Positions 24,298-32,120 of a stretch of DNA of 33,530 bases are shown here, one piece after another (positions within the stretch are counted from its first letter, which is position 1; each line of letters starts with the position of its first letter). The stretch lies in assembly GCA_002470605.1 (NCBI GenBank), contig DKND01000116.1:11461-44990 (forward strand). Direction: 5' to 3'. The notes under the pieces are model-generated. The model worked only from the letters and a program-made list of their open reading frames with translations, was not told the DNA's origin and did no database searches. Both the position numbers and the translations under genes were made by a program. Source of the DNA: Opitutia bacterium UBA7397 (GTDB lineage: Bacteria; Verrucomicrobiota; Verrucomicrobiia; Opitutales; UBA953).

Positions 24298-26862
24298 ATG
24301 TCTAAAAAGAAGAAGACCCTTTTGAAGTCATCCCGAGCCGGAGTTGCGCGCAAGAAGGTAGCTCCTAAGGCCAAGACCAAGGCGATGGCACGGAAAACGG
24401 CCGCCGCACCGATGAAAGGCAATGGTCAGCAGGTCAAATTATTCAAGGAAGCCATCTTGCGGCATTTGAAGAGTACGTTCGCCCGCGACCCTATTACCGC
24501 GACCAAAAATGATTGGTGGCTGGCGACGTGCATGGCGGCGCGTGATCAGATGTTGGCCCGCTATATCGATACCCAGGCTCAGCACTCGAGTCAGAATGTC
24601 CGCCGGGTCTATTACCTCTCGTTGGAATATCTGATGGGACGCGTGCTCAGTAATAATTTAGTTAACCTGGGGTTGCGGGACGTGGCCACCCGCGCCTTGG
24701 CCGACCTTGGCCAGGATCTCGAAGCGGTCACGGAAGAGGAAGCCGACATGGGTTTAGGTAACGGCGGTTTAGGTCGTTTGGCCGCTTGCTTCCTCGATTC
24801 GCTCGCTACCATGGACATCCCCGCCATCGGTTACGGGATTCATTACGAGTTCGGATTGTTCCGGCAGACGTTCATCAACGGCCGACAGGTCGAGGTCGCC
24901 GATAACTGGTTGGCCAATAATAATCCCTGGCTGATCCGGCGCCCTAATTTCCGCGTCAAAGTGCCGCTCTACGGTCAGGTCGTCCATAGCACCGATGATC
25001 GTGGTAACCACCACGCCGCCTTGACGGATACGAAGGATCTGCTCGGTGTGCCTTGGGATATTCCTATCGCCGGCTTCAATGCCAGCAGCGTCAACTTCTT
25101 GCGCCTGTGGGAATCCAAAGCGTCCAGTGAATTCGATTTTCGCGCATTCGACCGAGGAGGTTATGTCGATGCCGTTCGCGAGCGCGACTCCAGCGAGACG
25201 GTATCCAAGGTGCTCTACCCGAACGACAGTACGGAGAGCGGCAAAGAATTACGCCTCGTCCAGCAGATCTTCTTCGTGTCCTGTTCCCTGCAAGACATTC
25301 TTCGTCGTCACCAGCGCCTGAACAAGAGCTGGACTAATTTCCCCGACAAGGTCGCCATCCAATTGAACGACACGCACCCGGCCATCGCCGTCGCCGAGTT
25401 GATGAGGCTGTTGGTCGATGTTGAACGCATGAATTGGGATGAGGCTTGGGGTATCGCCACCCGCGTATTCAGTTATACGAACCACACCTTGTTGCCCGAG
25501 GCTTTGGAGACGTGGTCTGTGCCGTTATTTGAGAAGGTTTTGCCGCGCCAACTTGAGATCATCTACGAAATCAATCGCCGTCACTTGGATGAAGTCGAAC
25601 GTAAGTGGCCGGGGGATGATGCCAAGAAGATGGAGCTTTCAATCATTCAGGAAGGTCAACCTAAGCGCATTCGGATGGCTCACCTGGCCGTCGTCGGTTC
25701 GCACCATGTTAATGGGGTCGCCGAATTGCATACGCGGCTTCTGCGGGCGCACTTATTCCCGTCTTTTGATGAGTTATGGAAAGGTAAATTTGTCAATGTG
25801 ACCAATGGCGTGACGCCACGCCGCTGGGTACGAGGCTGTAATCCTAGCCTGAGTACGCTTTGTGATGAAGTCGCCGGCCCAGGTTGGGAAGTCGAACTCA
25901 GTAAGCTGCGCAAGCTCGATGCCGTGGCCGAACGCCCGATCTTCCAAGATAGATTTTTGACCATCAAACGTGAGAATAAGATTCGTCTCGCGGCGCGTAT
26001 CCGTGAGCTCGTCGGCGTGGAGGTTTCGCCTGACGCCTTGTTCGACGTGCAGATCAAACGTTTGCATGAGTATAAGCGCCAGCACCTGAATTTGCTCCAC
26101 ATCTTGCATCTTTACCGCCGGATGTTGAACGAACCTCACACGAAATTTACGCCTCGGGTTTGCATCTTCGGCGCGAAGGCTGCCCCGGGCTATGCCTTGG
26201 CTAAGCATATCATCCATGCGATTAACCGTGTCGGTGCGGTGATCAATTCCGATGCCCGCATTAATGGCATGCTCAAGGTCGTCTTCTTGCCGGATTACCG
26301 CGTTTCCTTGGCGGAGCTGATCATCCCGGCGGCCGACTTGTCGGAACAGATTTCGACTGCCGGCAAGGAAGCCTCTGGCACGGGTAACATGAAGTTGGCC
26401 CTCAACGGTGCCGTCACCATCGGCACGTTGGACGGTGCGAATGTCGAAATCGCCGAAGAGGTTGGCGACGAGAACATCTTCATCTTCGGACTCGAAGTCG
26501 AAGCGGTGGAAGAACTTTGGTCGCACGGCTATAATCCCCGGGCGGTCTTGGAGGCCGATCCTGAACTCGCTGCGCTCTTGGACTGGCTTCGCTCGGATAC
26601 CTTTACCCCTGAGCAGGCGGGTGTGCTCTCGCCGGTGGTCGATTCCTTGATCGAGGGCGGGGATCCTTATTTGGTCTTAGCGGATTTCCGGAGTTATGTC
26701 GAAGCCCAGTCTCGGGCTGAAAAAGCCTTTTTAGACCGTCGTCGGTGGGCTGCCATGGCGATTCGCAACGTCGCCCGATGTGCTAAATTCTCTTCGGATC
26801 GCTCGATTGGGGACTACGCTCGACTTATCTGGAAGACCAAATCCCATCCGATTCCGCGTTAA
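24298..26862 (+). CDS. glgP: Glycogen/starch phosphorylase with basic N-terminal tail
   Basis: Releases glucose-1-phosphate from alpha-1,4-glucans using pyridoxal phosphate. The 854 residues include the typical YLSLEYLMGR, the GLGNGGLGRLAACFLDS segment, and the cofactor-binding stretch EASGTGNMKLALNGA with the Schiff-base Lys at residue 699. About 40 extra N-terminal residues are very rich in Lys, Ala and Arg (KKKK near the start, KAKTKAMARK near 24-33), unlike ordinary phosphorylases (about 800-830 residues). Internal ATGs at 24385 and 24412 are possible alternative starts that would remove much of the tail; the first has AAGG just before it. Together with glgA on the other strand it points to glycogen storage and use. 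Confidence 0.96.
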   Translation: MSKKKKTLLKSSRAGVARKKVAPKAKTKAMARKTAAAPMKGNGQQVKLFKEAILRHLKSTFARDPITATKNDWWLATCMAARDQMLARYIDTQAQHSSQNVRRVYYLSLEYLMGRVLSNNLVNLGLRDVATRALADLGQDLEAVTEEEADMGLGNGGLGRLAACFLDSLATMDIPAIGYGIHYEFGLFRQTFINGRQVEVADNWLANNNPWLIRRPNFRVKVPLYGQVVHSTDDRGNHHAALTDTKDLLGVPWDIPIAGFNASSVNFLRLWESKASSEFDFRAFDRGGYVDAVRERDSSETVSKVLYPNDSTESGKELRLVQQIFFVSCSLQDILRRHQRLNKSWTNFPDKVAIQLNDTHPAIAVAELMRLLVDVERMNWDEAWGIATRVFSYTNHTLLPEALETWSVPLFEKVLPRQLEIIYEINRRHLDEVERKWPGDDAKKMELSIIQEGQPKRIRMAHLAVVGSHHVNGVAELHTRLLRAHLFPSFDELWKGKFVNVTNGVTPRRWVRGCNPSLSTLCDEVAGPGWEVELSKLRKLDAVAERPIFQDRFLTIKRENKIRLAARIRELVGVEVSPDALFDVQIKRLHEYKRQHLNLLHILHLYRRMLNEPHTKFTPRVCIFGAKAAPGYALAKHIIHAINRVGAVINSDARINGMLKVVFLPDYRVSLAELIIPAADLSEQISTAGKEASGTGNMKLALNGAVTIGTLDGANVEIAEEVGDENIFIFGLEVEAVEELWSHGYNPRAVLEADPELAALLDWLRSDTFTPEQAGVLSPVVDSLIEGGDPYLVLADFRSYVEAQSRAEKAFLDRRRWAAMAIRNVARCAKFSSDRSIGDYARLIWKTKSHPIPR

Positions 26863-26881
26863 CTCAGGGTTGAGATTTAGG

Positions 26882-26910
26882 CCAAGGCCCTTCAACGTGT
26901 AGGGGCTTGG
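26882..26910 (+). promoter_or_regulatory. Hairpin over ribosome-binding site and TTG start of the next gene
   Basis: CCAAG-G-CCCTT (26882-26892) pairs with AGGGG-CTTGG (26901-26910), with one bulged G, one G-T pair and an 8-base loop. The right arm contains both AGGGG, the only ribosome-binding site candidate, and the TTG start codon at 26907. Folding would hide both. It may also act as a weak end signal for glgP, though no T-run follows. Confidence 0.5.
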
Positions 26911-27770
26911 ACCTTCGTGCCCTCCTATTACTCTCGCTGGTCAGTCTTCTGGCTCAGACTCTTTGCGCCGCATCGAATGACCGTCCAATTTTGTCCTCTG
27001 GCTATACAGTGACGGCCGAAGGTGGTATCGAAGGTAAGCAGGTCATTCGCTATGACGCCGAAGGGAAGCCGGTTGAAGGTAACGTACCCTTGCCGATGTC
27101 GAAGGCGCCTCGAGCGAGCCAACCACCTGCCGGGGAAGTCGTTCCTAAATCTACCGAAAAAGCTGCTAACGTCTCACCCGCCGCTCCTGATTCGGCGATG
27201 AAGACCAAGGATGGTAGAAAACTTCCTTTCGCTTTGGAGGGTGGCGGCGTTAAGCGAGTCGACAATGACGTCGATTTTGATTCCAGCCTGAAGAAGGTCA
27301 GTAAGACGAGCAATCTCATCGAGAAGCGCTTTGAGACCTCCCAAGCTCCGATTGGCAAAGACATGGTTTATTCGCGGGAAAATCTTCTTACCTTAGACAC
27401 CTGGCACGGGAAGTATGACACCATCGGCCGTCGGCGCTCCGATATAAAGTTGGAAGATACTTTAGGGGCGACCGTTCGCCCGAAAGACACGATTGAAGTC
27501 AAATCCATCGAGAAGATGTCATCTTCCGTGACGATGACACAGGCGGAGATTAAGGGCATCGATGGCCGGATGACGACGGAAAGGAATAGTTCCTACGAAG
27601 TTAAAGGCCAATCGGCTGCCGATCGTTTGGCCCCTAAGTCCATCGATCAGTTGTCCATGCAGGATATTAATCGGTATCAATTTCGTCGAAATCGTTCAGA
27701 TGAACCTGGCATGCCCTTTGTTAAGCCCGGCTCGGATCAGGTCCAAACGAAGGGTTCTGGAGGTAAATAG
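26907..27770 (+). CDS. Exported protein of unknown function
   Basis: I do not recognise this 287-residue protein. It starts with a signal peptide (DLRALLLLSLVSLLAQTLCA, cleavage near 21-22); the Cys in it does not fit a lipobox. The mature part is hydrophilic and has no cysteine, with a Pro/Ala-rich stretch near 65-95. The second half is Ser/Thr/Lys/Arg-rich, with repeated charged segments, and probably extended or beta-structured. TTG at 26907 is the only plausible start: the frame is closed upstream at 26871-26873 and no ATG or GTG precedes the signal peptide. It lies 44 bases after glgP and 57 bases before the kinase-like gene, so it may share their transcript. Confidence 0.75.
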   Translation: MDLRALLLLSLVSLLAQTLCAASNDRPILSSGYTVTAEGGIEGKQVIRYDAEGKPVEGNVPLPMSKAPRASQPPAGEVVPKSTEKAANVSPAAPDSAMKTKDGRKLPFALEGGGVKRVDNDVDFDSSLKKVSKTSNLIEKRFETSQAPIGKDMVYSRENLLTLDTWHGKYDTIGRRRSDIKLEDTLGATVRPKDTIEVKSIEKMSSSVTMTQAEIKGIDGRMTTERNSSYEVKGQSAADRLAPKSIDQLSMQDINRYQFRRNRSDEPGMPFVKPGSDQVQTKGSGGK

Positions 27771-27771
27771 G

Positions 27772-27814
27772 GAGGTTTTTACCTCGCAGAAGGTCTGGGT
27801 TAGTTTTATCCAGA
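27772..27814 (+). promoter_or_regulatory. Two short hairpins before the kinase-like gene
   Basis: The first is GAGGT-TTTT-ACCTC (27772-27785), right after the stop of the exported-protein gene. The second is TCTGGGT with ATCCAGA (27794-27814): seven pairs including one G-T, with a 7-base loop. Neither is followed by a T-run. They end 13 bases before the ATG of the next gene. They could mark the 3' end of one message or influence the start of the next. Confidence 0.4.
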
Positions 27815-27827
27815 ACAGTCCACCCTC

Positions 27828-29033
27828 ATGAGCGAAGCTCAATCCAGACCCGCCAGCCCTGGCATCAGCGATTTAGAAGTCAAAGATGGCCAGATCATTT
27901 TTGACTCCGTCTGGACGAGCTTAGAGCGGGAACTCGGTCGCGAAAAGCTGATTTTCCCTCGTGAGATTTTCTGGCTGAACGGTGCCCCCGGCGCCGGCAA
28001 GGGCACCAATACTCAGTTTATCTTACAGTACCGGGATTACGGCGCCGAACCGATCGTGGTCAGTGATCTGCTTTCGAGTCCTGAAGCCAAGAAGCGAATC
28101 GATGCCGGGATGCTGGTGGGCGACCGCGAGGTGGTGGAAATCCTTTTCCGTCGCTTGCTGCTGCCTCAATATGAGACCGGTGCGGTCGTCGATGGTTTTC
28201 CCCGCTCGATGGTGCAGGTCGAGTGCTTGAAGCATCTCTTCGCCCGCCTAAACGATTTGCGCCAGGAATTCCGTCTGTCGTCGACGGGCGTTCGTTTCGC
28301 CAAACCGCATTTCCATATCTTGGTGCTCTTTGTCGATGAGAATGAGTCGGTGCGTCGTCAGCTCAAGCGTGGTCAGGAATGCGTCGCTCATAATGATAAG
28401 GTCAAGAAAGAGGGTGGGGTGGAAGTTGAGGTGCGTAAGACCGACTTGAACGCCGAGGCGGCTCGTAACCGTTATCGGGTATTCAAGGAGCGCACCTACG
28501 AGCCCTTGCAGTCTTTAAGGGATATTTTCCACTATCACTTCATTAACGCCCAGGGTTCCTTGCCCGAAGTGCAGGCCCGGATCATCAAGGAGTTACAATA
28601 TCAGAGTTCTTTGGAGTTGGCGGAAGAGACTTACGATCTGATTTCACCCATTCCCTTGGCATCGCAGATCGTCCAGCACGCCCGACAGGATTTGGTCCGG
28701 CGTTTGGACGACTACGCTGAGCGCAATACCCCGGCTTTTCGTTCCGTCATCGACCTGATTCAGGATAAGTTCCTGCCCATCATCAAGGCCCATGCGATCT
28801 CGGGTCAGGCGCACGTCAATATCGAGACCGACGTATTTAACGACCCGCTGTCGATCTCGATGTTCATCGATATCTTCTCTGAGCGCGGCTTCCATGCCGT
28901 CGTCGACCAGCATCGGATCGAAATCCCGGAAACCCTTGTGGTGGCCTCAGGTAAGATTATTACCCGGGTCAAAAAGGTCTGGCGTGTGTCGATCCGTTTC
29001 GAGGGTTCGGAAATCCGCCGCGGCGGATCTTAA
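27828..29033 (+). CDS. Adenylate-kinase-like nucleotide kinase with extra C-terminal domain
   Basis: A 401-residue protein, about twice the length of a normal adenylate kinase. After a 48-residue N-terminal extension comes an Adk-type P-loop (GAPGAGKGT, 52-60) and the VDGFPRS motif (121-127), both intact, so it probably transfers phosphate to a nucleoside monophosphate. The zinc-type or standard lid of Adk is not recognisable; a charged segment (about 178-230) takes its place. Residues about 258-401 form an added domain that I cannot assign, with mixed helical and strand-like sequence. The gene ends one base before the stop of the oppositely oriented beta-helix gene. Substrate and role are unknown; it is unlikely to be the only Adk of the cell. 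Confidence 0.85.
   Translation: MSEAQSRPASPGISDLEVKDGQIIFDSVWTSLERELGREKLIFPREIFWLNGAPGAGKGTNTQFILQYRDYGAEPIVVSDLLSSPEAKKRIDAGMLVGDREVVEILFRRLLLPQYETGAVVDGFPRSMVQVECLKHLFARLNDLRQEFRLSSTGVRFAKPHFHILVLFVDENESVRRQLKRGQECVAHNDKVKKEGGVEVEVRKTDLNAEAARNRYRVFKERTYEPLQSLRDIFHYHFINAQGSLPEVQARIIKELQYQSSLELAEETYDLISPIPLASQIVQHARQDLVRRLDDYAERNTPAFRSVIDLIQDKFLPIIKAHAISGQAHVNIETDVFNDPLSISMFIDIFSERGFHAVVDQHRIEIPETLVVASGKIITRVKKVWRVSIRFEGSEIRRGGS
29013..29028. other. Perfect GC-rich palindrome at a convergent gene junction
   Basis: ATCCGCCGCGGCGGAT is a perfect 16-base palindrome in the last codons of the kinase-like gene, just before the point where two convergent genes meet. As RNA from either strand it would fold into a six-pair stem with a CGCG loop. 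No clear T-run follows on either side. It may be the only structure able to stop transcription at this junction. Confidence 0.45.
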
Positions 29034-29034
29034 A

Positions 29035-30387
29035 TCACTTTCGGCTTAGTTGATTCGGTCCGATCAGGTTGTCTTCGCCGCTGGTTTCAAGGGACGCCGA
29101 AGGGCTTCGCTTATCCGCCGGTCGATCGTCGCGAAGGATGTTGCCCATTACGACGCATTGGCGTGAGTTTGTAAGACGGAGCGCAATGCCATCCGAATCG
29201 AGTACGCTGTTGTTGGAAACCTGTAGTCGCACGCAGTCCTTAATATCTACGGCGGCTTCTTTTTTCCAGACCCCTGAGACAATGTTATTGGAGAAGCTGG
29301 AATCTTCGGTGCGGTTGATCACGACGCCGTCCTTTTCAGAGAGGTCGAAGCCGTTCACAAGGTAGCGGGGATTGCGGTCGAAGTTATTGCCCGTGACCAC
29401 GATATTGGAACTGTCCTCGATGACGAGGTCGTGGCTGAAGCCTTCCCAGAAAGTATTGCCGGTAAGGGTGATACCGCGAGCGGTCTTGATCTCGACGTTG
29501 ATCTGGACGTCGCTCATGACGTTGCCGGTAATCGTGATATTACCTTCACGGGTATGGTCTTTGCCTCCGCGGCGCAACAGGCTGGGGTCATAGCCAGCAC
29601 CTAAGATGCGAATATTGGCCGAGTCGGCGGACTTGTGGGTGTGTTGTAGCGTGCAACCTGTGATGGTGACTTCATCGATGGATCCGGCCGTGGAATCTAG
29701 GAAGATGTTCGCACTGGGTGGGCCTTTTTCGGCGTGGTTAGCCTCGATGTCGCAGGTGCCGATTTGCACGTTACGGATCTCGCCGCCAACAGCGACGATG
29801 CCTCCGCCGCCATTGTAACTGATATGACATCCGATGATGTTTGATTGGTGAAGGTTGACGTGATCATAGAACACGCCGATGCCGGAATTATGGTAGAGGT
29901 TGCAAGCGTTGAGGATGATGTTGCGATTGCGCTGGGTCAGGTGCACGGCGTGGTGGCATTCGCGAACGACAACTTTATCAAGGGTAAGTTGCATGACGCC
30001 AGTAGCCTCGATGCCGTTGGCTTTCGCATGTGTGCCAATAATCTCGATGCCTGAAACCGTTGGGGAACGTTGGGTCTTCCAAACGTCCGGCTTAACCGTA
30101 GCTGGCGCGGCGGTGCCTCCATGTGTGCCGATGAAATGAAGGGCTGGGCCGGAACCGGCCATGATGATCTGGGCCGTACCATCTCCGCTGATTGCGGCGT
30201 AACCTGTCTTGGCGAGGTCGACGGTTACCGTCTTTGTCAGGCGATAGCGTCCCTTGGCGAGATGGACCGAACCTTGGGTGTCGACAAGTTTTTGGAGTGC
30301 GGCGGTATCATCGGCTACGCCGTCACCGACGAGCGTCTGGGCCACGGTCGCCGCGGTCAATGCGAGCCATGAAATGAGGCTGCGCAT
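29035..30387 (-). CDS. Secreted right-handed beta-helix protein (pectate-lyase-like fold)
   Basis: A 450-residue protein with an N-terminal signal peptide (MRSLISWLALTAATVAQ). The next segment, GDGVADDTAALQKLVD with the Asp-Asp pair, is the typical entry of the pectate-lyase-3/glycosidase-28-like fold. The rest consists of many short repeats with N-x-x and V-x-I-x-x-N patterns (ITITGNVMSD, ITLTGNTFWEG, IVVTGNNFDRN), each forming one turn of a parallel beta-helix. Such proteins bind or cut polysaccharides, but catalytic residues cannot be identified by eye. It starts 3 bases after the esterase gene, so the two are probably one transcript. Confidence 0.9.
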   Translation of the reverse strand: MRSLISWLALTAATVAQTLVGDGVADDTAALQKLVDTQGSVHLAKGRYRLTKTVTVDLAKTGYAAISGDGTAQIIMAGSGPALHFIGTHGGTAAPATVKPDVWKTQRSPTVSGIEIIGTHAKANGIEATGVMQLTLDKVVVRECHHAVHLTQRNRNIILNACNLYHNSGIGVFYDHVNLHQSNIIGCHISYNGGGGIVAVGGEIRNVQIGTCDIEANHAEKGPPSANIFLDSTAGSIDEVTITGCTLQHTHKSADSANIRILGAGYDPSLLRRGGKDHTREGNITITGNVMSDVQINVEIKTARGITLTGNTFWEGFSHDLVIEDSSNIVVTGNNFDRNPRYLVNGFDLSEKDGVVINRTEDSSFSNNIVSGVWKKEAAVDIKDCVRLQVSNNSVLDSDGIALRLTNSRQCVVMGNILRDDRPADKRSPSASLETSGEDNLIGPNQLSRK

Positions 30388-30390
30388 CTT

Positions 30391-31263
30391 TTATTGGGCG
30401 GCCTTCGTGAAACCTTCGGCAGCCATCCATTCTCCGGCGGATTTGGTCCAGCCGTCGACTGGCATCTTGGTCTGGCGCGTGCCGAAACCGTGGCCGCCCT
30501 TGGAATAGATGTGGAGCTCAGCCTGAATGTTCTGACGTTTGTATTCGAGGTAGAGTTTCGCGGCTTCAATCGGGTTGGTACGATCGTTATGGGCGACTAC
30601 GAAAAAGCAGGGCGGGGCGTCGGCGGGGACGCTGAAGCCTTCGCGGAACTTGGTTGCGTCTTCCTTATCGATGAAGCCGCCGCCATAGACGAAGATCGTG
30701 AAGGCGGGTCCGCGCGGGTCGTCGACGCCGGACTTCTGTTCGTAGGTGCGGGGCGTACGATCCCATGAAGCGTGGCCGACGAGATTGCCGCCAGCGGAAA
30801 AGCCAATCACGCCGACGCGCTTCGGATCAATCTCCCATTCCTTGGCGTGGGTCCGGACGAGGCCGAGCGCACGTTGTAAGTCCTGCAAAGGGTAGTCATA
30901 CGGGAGGGCTTCGTCGGATGTCGGCGTACGATAGCGGAGCAGGATGGCGGTGACGCCGATGCTATTAAGCCATTCGCAGACGCCCGTGCCTTCGTTGTTG
31001 GTCGAGAGGAACCAGTAACCGCCGCCCGGGCAGACGATCACGGCGGCACCGTTGGGGTTCGGAGTCGGGTAGAGCGTGATTGAAGGATCGTTGATAAAGG
31101 TCTCGTGCCCGGCGATGCTGCCTTTGGGGCCAATCTTATCGATCGTGCTCTTCGATGGCGCGACGCGTTTGCCTGGAACGCCTTCAGGCCAGAGCGGCAT
31201 CTTAGTTTCGGCGGCGTGGGCGGAAGTTGCCAAAGCCAAGAGAAGGAGCGTGAGAAAGCGCAT
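30391..31263 (-). CDS. Secreted alpha/beta-hydrolase, acetyl-xylan-esterase-like
   Basis: A 290-residue exported hydrolase. The ATG at 31263 gives a clean signal peptide (MRFLTLLLLALATSAHA); the frame is open 15 codons further but with no better start. The catalytic triad is visible: Ser156 in GFSAGG, Asp227 in HNDRTN and His258 in GGHGFG. The oxyanion-hole segment CPGGGYWFLS lies near 78-87. This pattern fits the BD-FAE/Axe-like esterases that remove acetyl or similar groups from plant polysaccharides. The neighbouring beta-helix protein supports a role in polysaccharide breakdown outside the cytoplasm. Substrate not proven. Confidence 0.9.
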   Translation of the reverse strand: MRFLTLLLLALATSAHAAETKMPLWPEGVPGKRVAPSKSTIDKIGPKGSIAGHETFINDPSITLYPTPNPNGAAVIVCPGGGYWFLSTNNEGTGVCEWLNSIGVTAILLRYRTPTSDEALPYDYPLQDLQRALGLVRTHAKEWEIDPKRVGVIGFSAGGNLVGHASWDRTPRTYEQKSGVDDPRGPAFTIFVYGGGFIDKEDATKFREGFSVPADAPPCFFVVAHNDRTNPIEAAKLYLEYKRQNIQAELHIYSKGGHGFGTRQTKMPVDGWTKSAGEWMAAEGFTKAAQ

Positions 31264-31306
31264 CGGGGTAAGCATAAGACAGCACACCTTGACGGATGTG
31301 CCAAAC

Positions 31307-31334
31307 AAAGAAGCGGCCGAGTGGCCGCTTCTTT
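31307..31334 (-). terminator. Strong hairpin terminator after sodA
   Basis: AAAGAAGCGGCC and GGCCGCTTCTTT form a perfect 12-pair stem with a 4-base loop. In the minus direction the right arm ends in CTTCTTT followed by GTTT, a modest T-rich tail. It lies 22 bases after the superoxide dismutase stop and before the esterase gene. The symmetric A/T ends mean it could also work on the other strand. Confidence 0.88.
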
Positions 31335-31356
31335 TAAGGATGATATAGGCCTAAGC

Positions 31357-32091
31357 TCAGGCCGTCGCCTTGGCGTAGATCGCATCGGCCTTCTTCCAAT
31401 CGACCAGCTTCCAGAAGGCATCCACGTAATCTGGGCGGCGATTCTGGTATTTAAGGTAGTAGGCGTGTTCCCAGACGTCGAGGGCCAGGACGGGCGTGCC
31501 GTTGACGTCGGCGATGCCTTTCATGAGGGGGCTGTCTTGGTTCGGTGTGGAGACAACGGCGAGTGACTTGTCGGCTTTGACGACCAGCCAAGCCCAACCA
31601 GAACCGAAGCGGGTGGTCGCGGCGGTTTTAAATTTGGCCTTTAATCCGTTCTCGCCTTCAAGGCCGCCAAAAGCTTTTTGGATGGCGTCGCCGAGGGCGC
31701 CGACGGGCTCGCCGCCACCATTGGGCGAGAGGATGTTCCAGAAGAAGGTGTGATTGGCGTGGCCGCCGGCGTTATTGCGGACGGCGGTGCGAATCGCATC
31801 AGGTACTTTGGTGAGGTCGGCGATCAAAACTTCGACGTCGGCCGGGGCGCTGAAGCCGGCTTCTTTGGCCAGGGCGGCGTTGAGGTTGGTCACGTAAGCG
31901 TTGTGGTGCTTGCCGTGGTGAATTTCCATCGTCGCTTGGTCGATGTGCGGCTCAAGGGCGGCGTGTGGGTAAGGCAGGGGGGCGAGGGTGTAGCTCATGG
32001 TTTTGGTGGAAGAGGTTTGGGCGGAAAGGGAAGTGGCTCCGAGTGCGGCGGCGGCGAGAGATGCTTTACTTATGAAATCACGACGATGCAT
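31357..32091 (-). CDS. sodA: Superoxide dismutase, Mn type, with Tat export signal
   Basis: Converts superoxide to hydrogen peroxide and oxygen. From the ATG at 32091 the protein has 244 residues. It begins with a twin-arginine signal (MHRRDFISKASLAAAALGA, cleavage near SAQ), so it should be exported folded to the periplasm. Metal-ligand motifs are intact: the IHHGKHHNAYV and GGHANHTFFW His residues and Asp/His in DVWEHAYY. GGHANH instead of the Fe-type AAQ pattern, and Gln in the STPNQDSPLM segment, point to the Mn type, very like E. coli SodA. The upstream frame is open 11 codons more, but the Tat motif fixes the start. Confidence 0.96.
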   Translation of the reverse strand: MHRRDFISKASLAAAALGATSLSAQTSSTKTMSYTLAPLPYPHAALEPHIDQATMEIHHGKHHNAYVTNLNAALAKEAGFSAPADVEVLIADLTKVPDAIRTAVRNNAGGHANHTFFWNILSPNGGGEPVGALGDAIQKAFGGLEGENGLKAKFKTAATTRFGSGWAWLVVKADKSLAVVSTPNQDSPLMKGIADVNGTPVLALDVWEHAYYLKYQNRRPDYVDAFWKLVDWKKADAIYAKATA

Positions 32092-32120
32092 GGGGATAGG
32101 TTGATGATTTGTGACGGGGG

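Noticed and set aside
25774..26526. Minus-strand open frame of 250 codons inside glgP
   Set aside because: Antisense shadow of conserved glgP sequence, including the cofactor site; no independent support.
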